A stretch of 64,000 nt of DNA from Parabacteroides sp. AD58 (GTDB taxonomy: Bacteria > Bacteroidota > Bacteroidia > Bacteroidales > Tannerellaceae). Each line of letters opens with the position of its first letter. Positions within the stretch are counted from its first letter, which is position 1. Below are positions 1 to 8,889 of the stretch, piece by piece. The DNA lies in the NCBI RefSeq assembly GCF_023744375.2, contig NZ_CP146284.1, forward strand, positions 1,116,001 to 1,180,000. Direction: 5' to 3'. Under the pieces are notes generated by a model that was not told the DNA's origin, did not search any database, and saw only the letters and a list, made by a program, of their open reading frames with translations. A program made the translations under genes and the position numbers.

Positions 1-404
1 TCGAGCGCCGGACTGAACAAACCGCCTTTCAGGTCGGTAATTGTATTCCATCCCATGTGCGGCACCTTATCTTCATGGCGCTGCGGGATGAAACGCTTGA
101 CATCCACGTCGAAAATACCCAGACAATCGGCATTTCCTTCTTCCGAATAACGGCACATGAGCTGCATGCCCAGGCAGATTCCCAACACCGGCTGCTTCAG
201 TCCGCGTATCAAATCCGTCATCTGGTGTGCTTTCAGATATTCCATCGTGGTAAAAGCTTCTCCAACTCCGGGGAATATCACTTTATCCGCTTTGGTGATC
301 AGTTCCGGATCAGCGGTAATCACCGGCGTAATGCCCAAACGCTTGAGGGCATAATCTACCGAATAGATGTTTCCCGCATTATATTTTATGATGGCAACAT
401 TCAT
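1..404 (-). CDS. hisH: Imidazole glycerol phosphate synthase subunit HisH (partial, runs off the left edge)
   Basis: Glutaminase subunit of the HisHF complex in histidine biosynthesis; it releases ammonia from glutamine for the cyclase HisF. I translated the minus strand from the ATG at 402-404: the start reads MNVAIIKYNAGNIYSVDYAL, followed by the PGVGEA loop near residue 45 and the nucleophile elbow GICLGMQ with Cys77. A VPHMGWN motif, also typical of HisH, follows. About 134 residues are visible; the remainder with the catalytic His/Glu lies outside the window. A TAnnTTTG -7 box sits about 30 bp upstream of the start, so hisH is probably first in its transcript. Confidence 0.95.
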   Translation of the reverse strand, partial: MNVAIIKYNAGNIYSVDYALKRLGITPVITADPELITKADKVIFPGVGEAFTTMEYLKAHQMTDLIRGLKQPVLGICLGMQLMCRYSEEGNADCLGIFDVDVKRFIPQRHEDKVPHMGWNTITDLKGGLFSPAL

Positions 405-433
405 TTTTCATCAAGCTTTTTGAAGTTAGGTTG

Positions 434-441
434 CAAAAGTA
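434..441 (-). promoter_or_regulatory. Bacteroidetes -7 box for hisH
   Basis: The minus strand reads TACTTTTG, an exact TAnnTTTG match, 30 bp before the hisH ATG. No well spaced TTTG -33 box was found, so only the -7 element is supported. Confidence 0.5.
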
Positions 442-589
442 ACAAATTAATATTACAAATGAGAAAATATAGAATAAAAGTTCCCTAACAGAATGCTTTT
501 GTAATAATTTGGAGATGTATCCTTGCTTTTTCGAGAAGAACACCTAGCGAATAACATGACTTTATTTCTCCAACTCATTTTATTTTTAT

Positions 590-677
590 CGTTTCACCCC
601 TGTGATACGACCGTTTCACCCTTGTGAAACGATCGTTCCACATAGGTGAGACGATCGTTCCACCCGGGTGGAACGAT
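590..677. repeat. Tandem array of four palindromic 22-bp units
   Basis: Four contiguous 22-bp units (590-611, 612-633, 634-655, 656-677). Each begins CGTTTCAC or CGTTCCAC and closes with its inverse (for example GTGAAACG or GGTGGAACG), so each unit is itself a near-palindrome around a variable centre. The array lies in the intergenic region between divergent hisH and the AraC-type regulator, roughly 65-150 bp upstream of the regulator's likely -7 box. It could be an operator array or a repeat of unknown role; see the arrays at 33722-33976 and 34868-35058. Apart from this array and the two promoters I see nothing else in the 405-778 gap. Confidence 0.85.
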
Positions 678-742
678 AAAAAGCTGCCGAGTTTTCTACA
701 TCTTCCCAAAAGGACCTTAGAATAACCATCCGATAAAATTAC

Positions 743-750
743 TATCTTTA
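743..750 (+). promoter_or_regulatory. Probable -7 box of the copper-module regulator
   Basis: TATCTTTA differs from TAnnTTTG in its last base and sits 29 bp before the start codon at 779, the usual distance. Confidence 0.35.
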
Positions 751-778
751 CCTCCGGTTTCATGAAAAAGGTAAAAAC

Positions 779-1387
779 ATGACTGAGCTCAAAGCAACAC
801 AAAATACTCCGGAAAAGGTGGAGAAGAACCGGATTCATATTAAGAATATGGTCTGTCCGCGGTGTATCATGGCTGTCCGGCAAATACTCGACAAGCTGGA
901 GATTCCTTATCTTTCAGTGGAATTAGGCGAAGCCTGGCTGAAACAACCGCTGAAAGACCAACAAAAAGCGACTTTGAGAAGCGAACTGGAGTCTATCGGG
1001 TTTGAACTGCTGGAAGACCAGCGGCAGCAGCTTGTCGAACAGATCAAACGGAGCATTATCGAACTGGTTCATCAGGAGAACAATGAGCTGAAAGTAAACC
1101 TGTCTGACTTTTTGGTAGAGCAATGCCATCACGACTACAGTTTCCTGAGCAAGCTCTTCTCGGAAGTATGCGGAATCACCATCGAGAAATATTTCATTCA
1201 TCAGAAGATCGAACGGGTCAAAGAACTGTTGGCCTACAACGAGCTCTCATTAAGTGAAATAGCCCTGCTTCTGAACTATTCAAGCACAGCTCACCTGAGT
1301 GCTCAGTTCAAAAGCGTAACCGGCATGACTCCTACCCAGTTCAAGCAGCAGGAAAGCGGAATGCGCAAACCGCTGGACCAAATATAA
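779..1387 (+). CDS. AraC-family regulator with N-terminal HMA-like CxxC domain (likely copper-responsive)
   Basis: A 202-residue protein. The N-terminus resembles a heavy-metal-associated domain with a CPRC pair at residues 26-29 in the context NMVCPRC, and the last ~100 residues form an AraC-type double helix-turn-helix ([20 protein letters not shown], then [10 protein letters not shown]). The gene lies 149 bp upstream of and co-oriented with a copper-type P-ATPase, so I infer a cytoplasmic metal-sensing activator of copA, with Cys26/Cys29 as possible ligands. The start is fixed by an in-frame stop just upstream and by the -7 box at 743. A palindromic repeat array lies upstream and could be its operator. 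Metal specificity is inferred from context. Confidence 0.8.
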   Translation: MTELKATQNTPEKVEKNRIHIKNMVCPRCIMAVRQILDKLEIPYLSVELGEAWLKQPLKDQQKATLRSELESIGFELLEDQRQQLVEQIKRSIIELVHQENNELKVNLSDFLVEQCHHDYSFLSKLFSEVCGITIEKYFIHQKIERVKELLAYNELSLSEIALLLNYSSTAHLSAQFKSVTGMTPTQFKQQESGMRKPLDQI

Positions 1388-1536
1388 AAACAGTCAGAAC
1401 ACAAAAGACGATTTATTTCCTCCCGGCATTCCGGTCATGGCATTCAAATCCTATAAAATCTATCCAAAATTCTATAAAGCCCCGACGGATTGTTCATACT
1501 AATTTTGTTTCCGAAATCAGACAAACAGAATTTTCT

Positions 1537-3990
1537 ATGACGAATACGAAAACAACAACAGCTACCTTCCCGGTGATGGGAATGAGTTGCGCGGCATGTG
1601 CCAACCGGGTGGACAAAACCCTGAACCACCAGGCGGGTGTCAGCCAGGCACAGGTGAATTATGCGGCAGCTACGGCGACGGTGGAATACGATCCGCTCGT
1701 CTGTTCGCCGGAAGCCCTGCAGAAAGCCGTACAAGATGCCGGGTATGATTTGCTGATCGGCAAGGAAGAAGAAACAGCCGAAGAAGCCGAACAAATCCGA
1801 AACCAGGATTACCAGAAACTCAAGCGGAAAACCATTGGAGCCATTCTTTTGGCCTTTCCGGTAGCCGTGATCAGCATGTTTTTCATGGATATGCCTTATA
1901 CCGGATATATCGCCTGGATTCTTTCTACTCCGGTTGTCTTCTGGCTGGGGCGCGACTTCTTCATCCATGCCTGGCAACAGCTGAAGCACCGGTCGGCCAA
2001 TATGGATACGCTGGTAGCCAACAGTACCGGGATTGCTTACCTGTTCAGCCTCTTCAATCTTTTCTTCCCGGAATTCTGGGAGCAGCGAGGCGTCGAAGCG
2101 CATGTCTATTTTGAAGCGGCCAGTGTGATCATTGCCTTTATCTTGTTGGGCAGACTGCTCGAAGCCCGAGCCAAGAACCAGACATCGACTGCTATCCGGA
2201 AGCTGATGAATCTGCAACCGAAAATGGTGAACCGCCTTCTCCCCGACGGAAAGACGGAGTGCGTCCCGGTGGAAAAGATCGGTAAAGGCGACCATATTTT
2301 AGTCAAACCCGGCGAGAAAATAGCCGTGGATGGTATCTTGTTGGAAGGAGAATCTTACATCGACGAAAGCATGTTAAGCGGTGAACCGGTTCCGGTAGCC
2401 AAACGGAAAGGAGATAAAGTTTATACGGGCACCATCAATCAGAAAGGAAGTTTTACTTTCCAGGCAGAAAAAGTAGGACACGAAACCCTGCTGGCCCATA
2501 TCATCCGGTTGGTACAAGAGGCACAAGGCAGTAAAGCCCCTGTTCAACGGCTGGTCGATAAGATAGCCGCGATCTTTGTACCTGCCATCCTCACGCTTTC
2601 GTTACTGACGTTCATCGCCTGGTATGTATTGGCCCCAACCGAAGGCTTTACACACGGACTGTTGGCAGCAGTCACCGTGCTGATTATCGCTTGTCCGTGC
2701 GCATTGGGACTGGCAACGCCGACAGCCATTATGGTCGGCATCGGAAAAGGTGCCGAATCCGGCATCCTGATCCAAAATGCCGAAAGTCTTGAATCGGCCC
2801 GCAAAGTAGATACAATCCTCCTCGACAAGACCGGAACCATCACAGAAGGCAAACCAGTAGTAACCGATCTGGTCTGGCTGCCCGGTCAGGAACCTTTGCC
2901 AGCCGTCTTCCATTCACTGGAAAAACATTCAGAACATCCGTTAGCTGACGCCGTCTGCCGGTATTTGAACACAGAAGTTCTTCCGGTAACATCCTTCGAA
3001 AGTCTGACGGGAAAAGGTATCATGGGCGTCATCGACGGCGTCCTTTACCGGGCCGGAAACAGGAATCTGCTGCTCGAGGCAGGCATTACCATTGACCCGT
3101 TCCTGCAAAAACAGGCAGACGAACTGGCTCAAGCCTCGAAAACCGTTATCTGGTTGGCCGACTCAAAACAGGCATTGGCCGTTGCTGCCATCACAGACCG
3201 GATCAAACCTACTTCCATAAATGCCATTCATACCTTACAGAAAATGGGTATTCAGGTATGGATGCTGACCGGAGACCAGGAAACAACGGCCAAGGCAATT
3301 GCCGAGCAAGCCGGTATCCGGCATTATCAGGCAGGTATGACACCACAGGGAAAAGCCGAATTCGTCAAGCGGCTGCAGCAAGAAGGGAAACAAGTAGCCA
3401 TGATAGGCGACGGCATCAACGACAGCGCCGCATTAGCCCAGTCCGATCTGAGCATTGCCATGGGACAAGGAAGCGACATTGCCATTGATGTAGCACAAAT
3501 GACCATCATCTCTTCCGATTTGCAGAAGATTCCGGAAGCCATCCAGCTTTCTCGCCTGACGGTACAAACCATTCGTCAGAATCTGTTCTGGGCTTTTATC
3601 TATAACCTGATTGCCATTCCGGTAGCCGCCGGTATTTTATACCCGATCAATGGCTTCCTACTCAACCCGATGATTGCCGGAGCCGCCATGGCCATGAGCA
3701 GCGTAAGCGTCGTCAGCAACAGTCTGCGACTGAAAAGGAAAAAGATACAAACAAATGATTCTATAAATACAAATTCAAAGACGATGAAAAAAGAGTATGT
3801 TATTGAAGGCATGATGTGCAACCATTGCCGCATGCGCGTAGAAAAGAGTTTAAATCAGCTGGAAGGCGTACAGGCTTCAGTCACATTGAATCCGCCGGTA
3901 GCTACCATTGAGTTTACACAAGGCGAAAAGTCGCTGGATGAATTGCAGGCCGTACTGACCGACGACGGTTATACGATTCATGAGAAGTAA
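1537..3990 (+). CDS. copA: Copper-translocating P1B-type ATPase with an extra C-terminal HMA domain
   Basis: An 817-residue inner-membrane exporter. Visible in order: N-terminal HMA domain with GMSCAAC (Cys18/Cys21); membrane helices; the transport motif CPCALGL (CPC 386-388); phosphorylation motif DKTGT (Asp430); the P1B signature [18 protein letters not shown] near 624; final helices. CPC plus the GMxCxxC metal sites fit Cu(I). After the usual end, residues 750-817 form a second HMA domain with GMMCNHC (Cys761/Cys764). It begins at its own ATG (3784) after a Thr/Asn/Ser-rich linker and is 68 residues long, the size of a free CopZ chaperone. That suggests a copA-copZ gene fusion or an internal translation start. 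The AraC/HMA regulator lies immediately upstream. Confidence 0.95.
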   Translation: MTNTKTTTATFPVMGMSCAACANRVDKTLNHQAGVSQAQVNYAAATATVEYDPLVCSPEALQKAVQDAGYDLLIGKEEETAEEAEQIRNQDYQKLKRKTIGAILLAFPVAVISMFFMDMPYTGYIAWILSTPVVFWLGRDFFIHAWQQLKHRSANMDTLVANSTGIAYLFSLFNLFFPEFWEQRGVEAHVYFEAASVIIAFILLGRLLEARAKNQTSTAIRKLMNLQPKMVNRLLPDGKTECVPVEKIGKGDHILVKPGEKIAVDGILLEGESYIDESMLSGEPVPVAKRKGDKVYTGTINQKGSFTFQAEKVGHETLLAHIIRLVQEAQGSKAPVQRLVDKIAAIFVPAILTLSLLTFIAWYVLAPTEGFTHGLLAAVTVLIIACPCALGLATPTAIMVGIGKGAESGILIQNAESLESARKVDTILLDKTGTITEGKPVVTDLVWLPGQEPLPAVFHSLEKHSEHPLADAVCRYLNTEVLPVTSFESLTGKGIMGVIDGVLYRAGNRNLLLEAGITIDPFLQKQADELAQASKTVIWLADSKQALAVAAITDRIKPTSINAIHTLQKMGIQVWMLTGDQETTAKAIAEQAGIRHYQAGMTPQGKAEFVKRLQQEGKQVAMIGDGINDSAALAQSDLSIAMGQGSDIAIDVAQMTIISSDLQKIPEAIQLSRLTVQTIRQNLFWAFIYNLIAIPVAAGILYPINGFLLNPMIAGAAMAMSSVSVVSNSLRLKRKKIQTNDSINTNSKTMKKEYVIEGMMCNHCRMRVEKSLNQLEGVQASVTLNPPVATIEFTQGEKSLDELQAVLTDDGYTIHEK

Positions 3991-4042
3991 AACCGGGGAA
4001 ACAGCCGGCTAGAACACATAGCTTAAAATAAGCTAAATCAGG

Positions 4043-4078
4043 ATGGTGTCAAAGAAAACATTCTATCTTTGGCACCAT
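4043..4078 (+). terminator. Hairpin downstream of copA (terminator-like)
   Basis: Arms 4043-4055 and 4066-4078 pair over 13 positions with one G-U pair around a 10-nt loop. The tract that follows is AT-rich but not a clean T-run, so termination is probable rather than certain. The hairpin lies in front of the next gene and argues against a start for that gene upstream of 4103. Confidence 0.55.
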
Positions 4079-4102
4079 TATTCATATAAAATAAATTCGT
4101 TT

Positions 4103-4924
4103 ATGAAAACAATGAAATGGCTTATGATGTGTATGCTGGCTATCAGTGCCTGCTGCCTGCCAGCTTGTAGTGATGACGACGAATCTATCCGATTAACGCC
4201 AACCGATGAAAACCAGCAGCCCATCAATTCTGATTATACCTTGCAACTTTCGCCTTTTAGCGAAGGAGAATCCTATTATATCTACGGAGCAGAAACACCG
4301 TTCACGGTCGAAAACAGCAATAAAGAAGTCGTGGAAGTAATCGAAGGAAACTCGACACTCACCTTCAAACCCTTACTCCAGGGAGAATCCATCATTTCCA
4401 TACGGGATGCCAAGTCGCATGTCTATTTCCTGAAGATAAAAGTAGCTTATCCTTCCCGTTCTTTCCATGTGATTGGCCTAAGAGCAGAAGTGATCGGAGA
4501 CGAGATTACCCAGAAAGAGGAAAGAGAGCTGAGCGAAATAATACTGAAGAATAAGTCTGTCAGCCTTGATGGAGAATATTACTTCTCATACATGGTGCCC
4601 GACAGCACAGAAGGTGAAGTTATCATTTATCCGTCCGCAACCACGCAGGCCCAGAAAGGGACATTCCGGCGGGAAGTCAAATACGATGAAAACGGAAAGA
4701 CCTATCAGCAATTAAGTATCCAGCTGACATCCGGAGAAAAATTCTATTATGCCCTGTCCGTTTCCGGTACAACACAGACGATTACTTCAGCTGATTACGA
4801 TGAATGGAGCTTGTCTGCTAACACAGACAGTCTGGTTTACGGATTAAAGGAAGACGTTACGGAGAAATACCAGACCGATTATCCGAAGCTGGAAAAAGCT
4901 TACGCTACGCAGTTTATCCAATAA
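4103..4924 (+). CDS. Putative secreted lipoprotein of unknown function
   Basis: 273 residues from the ATG at 4103. The N-terminus (MKTMKWLMMCMLAIS) is a lipoprotein signal peptide with the lipobox LPAC, Cys22, followed by Ser and an acidic stretch (SDDDES), as in surface-directed Bacteroidetes lipoproteins. The reading frame is open back to 4043, but that stretch encodes the hairpin, not a signal, so the later start is preferred. The mature part looks beta-rich and I recognise no domain. It is followed by a convergent TSCPD gene. A periplasmic or surface location is supported; no function can be assigned. Confidence 0.75.
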   Translation: MKTMKWLMMCMLAISACCLPACSDDDESIRLTPTDENQQPINSDYTLQLSPFSEGESYYIYGAETPFTVENSNKEVVEVIEGNSTLTFKPLLQGESIISIRDAKSHVYFLKIKVAYPSRSFHVIGLRAEVIGDEITQKEERELSEIILKNKSVSLDGEYYFSYMVPDSTEGEVIIYPSATTQAQKGTFRREVKYDENGKTYQQLSIQLTSGEKFYYALSVSGTTQTITSADYDEWSLSANTDSLVYGLKEDVTEKYQTDYPKLEKAYATQFIQ

Positions 4925-4940
4925 GCAGGTTCACGCTGTC

Positions 4941-5195
4941 TTAGCGTGCCTGCTTCAAGGCTTGAGCCATCTGGTCGGGACAAGAAGTGCCACGGCCATG
5001 GCAGTCAATGCCTTCAATCCGACGGATTGCTTCTTCTACCGACATACCTTTTAACAAAGCACACATGCCCTGCCGGTTGCCATCGCATCCGCCAATCACT
5101 TGTGCATTCTCGATCTTGCCATCAGCAATATCCACAATCATCATCTTAGAACAAACTCCTCCTTGAGGAATGTACGTAATTCGTTGTTTTTCCAT
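4941..5195 (-). CDS. TSCPD-domain protein (TIGR03905-like)
   Basis: An 84-residue cytoplasmic protein. It contains the family motifs GGVCSKMM near the start, GGCDGN in the middle, and CHGRGTSCPDQ near the C-terminus, the motif for which the TSCPD domain is named. The length matches the stand-alone family. TSCPD segments also occur at the C-terminus of some ribonucleotide reductases, where the cysteines are thought to bind metal; the function of the free protein is not established. It is divergent from folC and shares its promoter region. Confidence 0.85.
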   Translation of the reverse strand: MEKQRITYIPQGGVCSKMMIVDIADGKIENAQVIGGCDGNRQGMCALLKGMSVEEAIRRIEGIDCHGRGTSCPDQMAQALKQAR

Positions 5196-5225
5196 TTATC
5201 TTATCTCCTTTTTATAATCGGGCTG

Positions 5226-5233
5226 CAAAGATA
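5226..5233 (-). promoter_or_regulatory. -7 box of the TSCPD gene
   Basis: The minus strand reads TATCTTTG, an exact TAnnTTTG, 30 bp before the ATG at 5195. It is back-to-back with the folC promoter. Confidence 0.5.
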
Positions 5234-5247
5234 TAAATTAAATTCGC

Positions 5248-5255
5248 TACTTTTG
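5248..5255 (+). promoter_or_regulatory. -7 box of folC
   Basis: TACTTTTG, an exact TAnnTTTG, 21 bp before the folC ATG at 5277. It supports that start over longer in-frame readings. Confidence 0.5.
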
Positions 5256-5276
5256 CCCTTTATAAATAATAAACAA

Positions 5277-6596
5277 ATGACTTACGAAGAGACATTGCAT
5301 TACTTGTTCACCAGCATTCCGGTTTTTCAGCACAGCGGAGCCTCCGCCTATAAACCCGGATTAGGAACTAGTAAAGCCTTAGATGATTATCTGGGAAATC
5401 CCCATAAAGATTATAAAACGATTCATGTTGCAGGCACCAATGGCAAAGGTTCAACCAGTCATTTACTGGCTGCCATTCTGCAAGAGGCCGGATATACAGT
5501 CGGCTTGTTTACCTCTCCTCACCTGGTAGACTTCAGGGAACGAATCCGAGTGAACGGGAAAATGATATCCAAAGATTACGTAGTTCAGTTTGTGGAACGG
5601 TATCGTCCGGTATTCGAACCCTTGAAACCTTCTTTCTTCGAATTGACATCCAGCATGGCTTTCGACTATTTTCGTGATCAGCATGTTGATTTCGCTGTAA
5701 TTGAAGTTGGACTGGGCGGACGGCTTGATAGTACCAATATTATTACGCCTATCTTAAGTGTGATTACCAACATCAGTATGGATCACACCCAGTTCCTAGG
5801 GAATACCTTAGAAGCCATTGCTTCGGAAAAGGCTGGTATTATCAAACCCGGAGTTCCGGTTGTTATCGGAGATGTAGAACAGCCCAGTGTCATGCAAGTA
5901 TTCAAGGACAAAGCGGCCCAAGTGAATGCCCCTTTGTATGCATCCACAGAAATAAAACCAATCATCGATTTTCTGTTAGGAGCCGATTCGAAATGGCGCT
6001 TTGTAACGAAAAACTTCGATGTTATTATCGGAGAACTGGGAGGACTGGCCCAAGCAAGGAATGCCACCACTGTCTTAACAGCGGTGGATGTATTAAGAAC
6101 GAGAGGCGTTCATATCTCGCCCAAAAACGTCGAAGAAGCATTTGCTCATGTTGTAGAATTAACCGGACTGATGGGACGCTGGCAGACCGTACACACATCA
6201 CCTCGCGTTGTGTGTGACACCGGTCATAATACCGGAGGATGGGAAATCCTTTCCAAACAGCTCAATAATCAAATCGAACGCTGTCGCCGGTTACGGATGA
6301 TCGTCGGTATGGTCAACGATAAAGACATCAACGGTGTTTTAGCATTGATGCCGAAAGATGCAACGTATTATTTTACCCAGGCTTCGATTGCCCGGGCACT
6401 GCCGGCAGAAGAATTTGCCAAACTGGCCCGGCAACACGGCTTAAGCGGGAATGTTTATCCTACGGTTGAAGCTGCTGTCCGGTCAGCTTTACAAGATGCC
6501 CATACAGACGACTTTATCTTTATCGGAGGAAGTACATTCATCGTAGCGGATGCCTATCCGCTTTTTCAACCAACTGCCAATAATCAAAAATTGTAA
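5277..6596 (+). CDS. folC: Folylpolyglutamate synthase / dihydrofolate synthase
   Basis: 439 residues. FolC adds glutamate to dihydropteroate and to folates, in the cytoplasm and with ATP. The Mur-ligase P-loop appears as VAGTNGKGSTS, followed by the SPHL motif, ELTSSMAFDYF, and VEVGLGGRLDSTN, all characteristic of the family. Length is normal. The frame is open to 5100, but the ATG at 5277 fits the -7 box at 5248 and the usual N-terminus (MTYEETLHYLF). It is followed after 5 bp by an MFS transporter in the same direction, so the two are probably cotranscribed. Confidence 0.95.
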   Translation: MTYEETLHYLFTSIPVFQHSGASAYKPGLGTSKALDDYLGNPHKDYKTIHVAGTNGKGSTSHLLAAILQEAGYTVGLFTSPHLVDFRERIRVNGKMISKDYVVQFVERYRPVFEPLKPSFFELTSSMAFDYFRDQHVDFAVIEVGLGGRLDSTNIITPILSVITNISMDHTQFLGNTLEAIASEKAGIIKPGVPVVIGDVEQPSVMQVFKDKAAQVNAPLYASTEIKPIIDFLLGADSKWRFVTKNFDVIIGELGGLAQARNATTVLTAVDVLRTRGVHISPKNVEEAFAHVVELTGLMGRWQTVHTSPRVVCDTGHNTGGWEILSKQLNNQIERCRRLRMIVGMVNDKDINGVLALMPKDATYYFTQASIARALPAEEFAKLARQHGLSGNVYPTVEAAVRSALQDAHTDDFIFIGGSTFIVADAYPLFQPTANNQKL

Positions 6597-6601
6597 TAAT
6601 T

Positions 6602-7960
6602 ATGACAGAACTAATTCAAAGAAAACTAAGTGACTCGAAGGCGGCCCGCTGGACTGCCTTAGCGATTGTGGCTTTCACCATGCTCTGCGGCTATTTCCTG
6701 ACGGATGTCATGTCGCCACTAAAACCCATGCTCGAAGAAGAACTGGCCTGGACCAGTACAGACTTTGGTATCTTTACCAGTGCCTACGGCTGGTTTAATG
6801 TATTCTTCCTGATGCTGATCTTCGGAGGAATGATTTTGGACAAGATGGGAGTTCGTTTCACCGGTATGGGAGCTTGCTGCTTGATGCTGATCGGATGTGC
6901 CATAAAATACGCTGCTGTAGCCGGATATATTGGTGCTGAAGGAACAATCTTCGGATGGAAATCCCAAGTTGCTCTCGCCTCTTTAGGTTATGCAATCTTT
7001 GGTGTCGGTGTAGAAATTGCAGGAATCACCGTATCCAAAGTCATCGTAAAATGGTTTAAAGGGAAAGAACTGGCATTAGCTATGGGACTGGAAATGGCAA
7101 CGGCCCGTATCGGAACCATGTTGGCCATGGCAGTAACCGTTCCTTTCGCCAAATACTTCCAGAGTGTTTCTGCACCGGTATTGCTTTGTCTGATCATGCT
7201 TTGTATCGGTACGATTTCATACATGGTTTACATTGTAATGGACCGCAAGCTGGAAGCTTCGATGAGTGCCGAAGAGGAAGAAAAAGAAGAACCGTTCCGT
7301 ATGTCGGATGTATTCCTCATCATCAAGAACAAAGGATTCTGGCTGATTGCCTTGTTGTGCGTTTTGTTCTATTCAGCTGTTTTCCCATTCATCAAATATG
7401 CGACGGACCTGATGGTCAACAAATACCACGTCGAACAGGAACTGGCCGGATTTATCCCGAGTCTGTTGCCACTGGGAACACTTTTCCTTACGCCGTTCTT
7501 CGGTAATCTGTATGACCGGAAAGGAAAAGGAGCAACCATCATGATCATCGGTGCGGTTATGCTAATCGGTGTGCATCTGCTGTTTGCCCTACCAATCCTG
7601 AATGAATGGTGGTTTGCTACACTGGTAATGATCGTATTGGGTATAGCTTTCTCACTGGTTCCGTCGGCTATGTGGCCTTCAGTTCCAAAAATCATTCCGG
7701 AAAAGCAATTAGGAACAGCTTATGCCTTGATCTTCTGGGTACAGAACTGGGGACTGATGGGCGTTCCGGCATTGATTGGCTGGGTATTGGATACCTACTG
7801 CAAGCTTGATACCACCAACGGAGGTCCGGCCTACGATTATACGCTGCCGATGATTATTTTCTGTTGCTTCGGTATCGTGGCTTTGTTCATTGCCGTAATG
7901 CTGAAACGGGAAGACAAGAAAAAAGGTTACGGTTTGGAATTACCCAATATCAAGCAATAA
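6602..7960 (+). CDS. Major facilitator superfamily transporter
   Basis: A 452-residue inner-membrane protein with about 12 hydrophobic segments. An acidic stretch (SAEEEEKEEP) near residue 225 marks the central cytoplasmic loop between the two six-helix halves. The first half carries a GGMILDKMGVRF segment and the second FFGNLYDRKGKG, both corresponding to the MFS loop 2-3 signature. The substrate cannot be read from the sequence. It starts 5 bp after folC, which suggests coexpression, and a strong terminator follows. Paralogues in Bacteroidales are usually annotated only as MFS transporters. Confidence 0.85.
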   Translation: MTELIQRKLSDSKAARWTALAIVAFTMLCGYFLTDVMSPLKPMLEEELAWTSTDFGIFTSAYGWFNVFFLMLIFGGMILDKMGVRFTGMGACCLMLIGCAIKYAAVAGYIGAEGTIFGWKSQVALASLGYAIFGVGVEIAGITVSKVIVKWFKGKELALAMGLEMATARIGTMLAMAVTVPFAKYFQSVSAPVLLCLIMLCIGTISYMVYIVMDRKLEASMSAEEEEKEEPFRMSDVFLIIKNKGFWLIALLCVLFYSAVFPFIKYATDLMVNKYHVEQELAGFIPSLLPLGTLFLTPFFGNLYDRKGKGATIMIIGAVMLIGVHLLFALPILNEWWFATLVMIVLGIAFSLVPSAMWPSVPKIIPEKQLGTAYALIFWVQNWGLMGVPALIGWVLDTYCKLDTTNGGPAYDYTLPMIIFCCFGIVALFIAVMLKREDKKKGYGLELPNIKQ

Positions 7961-7992
7961 CCTACTGATTTTACTTTATTCCGATTATATTA

Positions 7993-8035
7993 AGACGCAG
8001 GCCATGAAACACATAGGCCTGCGTCTGCCATTTTA
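7993..8035 (+). terminator. Rho-independent terminator of the folC-MFS unit
   Basis: Perfect 11-bp GC-rich stem (7993-8003 with 8016-8026), 12-nt loop, then a short T-run at 8031-8034. Confidence 0.8.
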
Positions 8036-8046
8036 ACTCAAAAGAA

Positions 8047-8775
8047 ATGAAACCTGAACAGATACTTTTGGATGTCCATACGCACACCATTGCCAGTGGA
8101 CATGCTTTCAGCAGCCTGCAGGAAATGGTACATGCTGCTGCAGACAAAGGATTGAAGATACTGGGAATTACAGAACATGCACCAGGTATTCCGGGAACAT
8201 GTGCTCCGATTTACTTCCGAAACCTGCACGTCGTACCCCGGCACATGTATGGCGTCGAATTGCTGTTAGGAGCCGAACTGAATATTCTGGACTACGAAGG
8301 CCATATCGATCTGGAAGAGTTTTATTGGAAGATGCTCGACATCCGTATTGCCGGAATCCATTCCTTATGTTACCAGAACGGAACAGTAGAGCAAAATACA
8401 GCGGCCATGTTAGGAGCGATTCACCATCCGTATGTACAGATCATCAGTCACCCCGGCGACGGAACAGCCGATTTGCTGTTTGAACCCATCGTCCAGGCAG
8501 CTAAAGAAACAGGGACGTTATTGGAAATTAATAACAGCTCACTGAATCCGGTTCGACACAAAGTCAAGGCGCACGACAACAATCTTGAAATCCTCCGACT
8601 CTGCAAACAATATGAGATACCGGTTATTTTAGGAAGTGACGCGCACATTTCATTTTCCATTGCTCAATATGATCATATCTATCCGCTACTGCAAGAAGTT
8701 GACTTTCCAGATAGGCTGATTGTAAATGACAAACCCAACTTATTCAAACAGCTTCTAAAACCGCTGCCAGCCTGA
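8047..8775 (+). CDS. PHP-domain phosphatase (YcdX-like)
   Basis: 242 residues, one PHP domain. Metal-binding motifs are visible in order: DVHTHT (residues 9-14), GITEHAP, the conserved Glu in GAELNI, HSL, SHPGDG, and GSDAH near the C-terminus. The arrangement and length match the YcdX group of trinuclear-metal phosphatases rather than histidinol phosphatase or polymerase PHP domains. The physiological substrate is unknown. It lies between two terminators and looks monocistronic. Confidence 0.85.
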   Translation: MKPEQILLDVHTHTIASGHAFSSLQEMVHAAADKGLKILGITEHAPGIPGTCAPIYFRNLHVVPRHMYGVELLLGAELNILDYEGHIDLEEFYWKMLDIRIAGIHSLCYQNGTVEQNTAAMLGAIHHPYVQIISHPGDGTADLLFEPIVQAAKETGTLLEINNSSLNPVRHKVKAHDNNLEILRLCKQYEIPVILGSDAHISFSIAQYDHIYPLLQEVDFPDRLIVNDKPNLFKQLLKPLPA

Positions 8776-8803
8776 TACAAACCTATTATTTGCTATTCAT
8801 AAT

Positions 8804-8846
8804 AAAAGGGAAGAACTTCAGACAACAGTCCACGTTCTTCCCTTTT
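8804..8846. terminator. Bidirectional terminator between the PHP gene and the TlpA-like gene
   Basis: Perfect 13-bp stem (8804-8816 with 8834-8846) with an A-run on the left and a T-run on the right, between convergent genes. Confidence 0.85.
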
Positions 8847-8889
8847 ACCTACCATTCCGAATTTATTCGGAAAGATTATTTCCAAAGGA

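Noticed and set aside
57..488. 143-codon open frame on the plus strand at the left edge
   Set aside because: It is antisense to hisH, whose protein motifs are clear on the minus strand.
762..782. Six-codon frame (MKKVKT) overlapping the start of the AraC-type regulator
   Set aside because: Too short to support as a leader peptide; no attenuator structure accompanies it.
1444..2295. 283-codon minus-strand frame opposite copA
   Set aside because: Shadow of the well-supported P-type ATPase; its sequence is low-complexity and matches no family.
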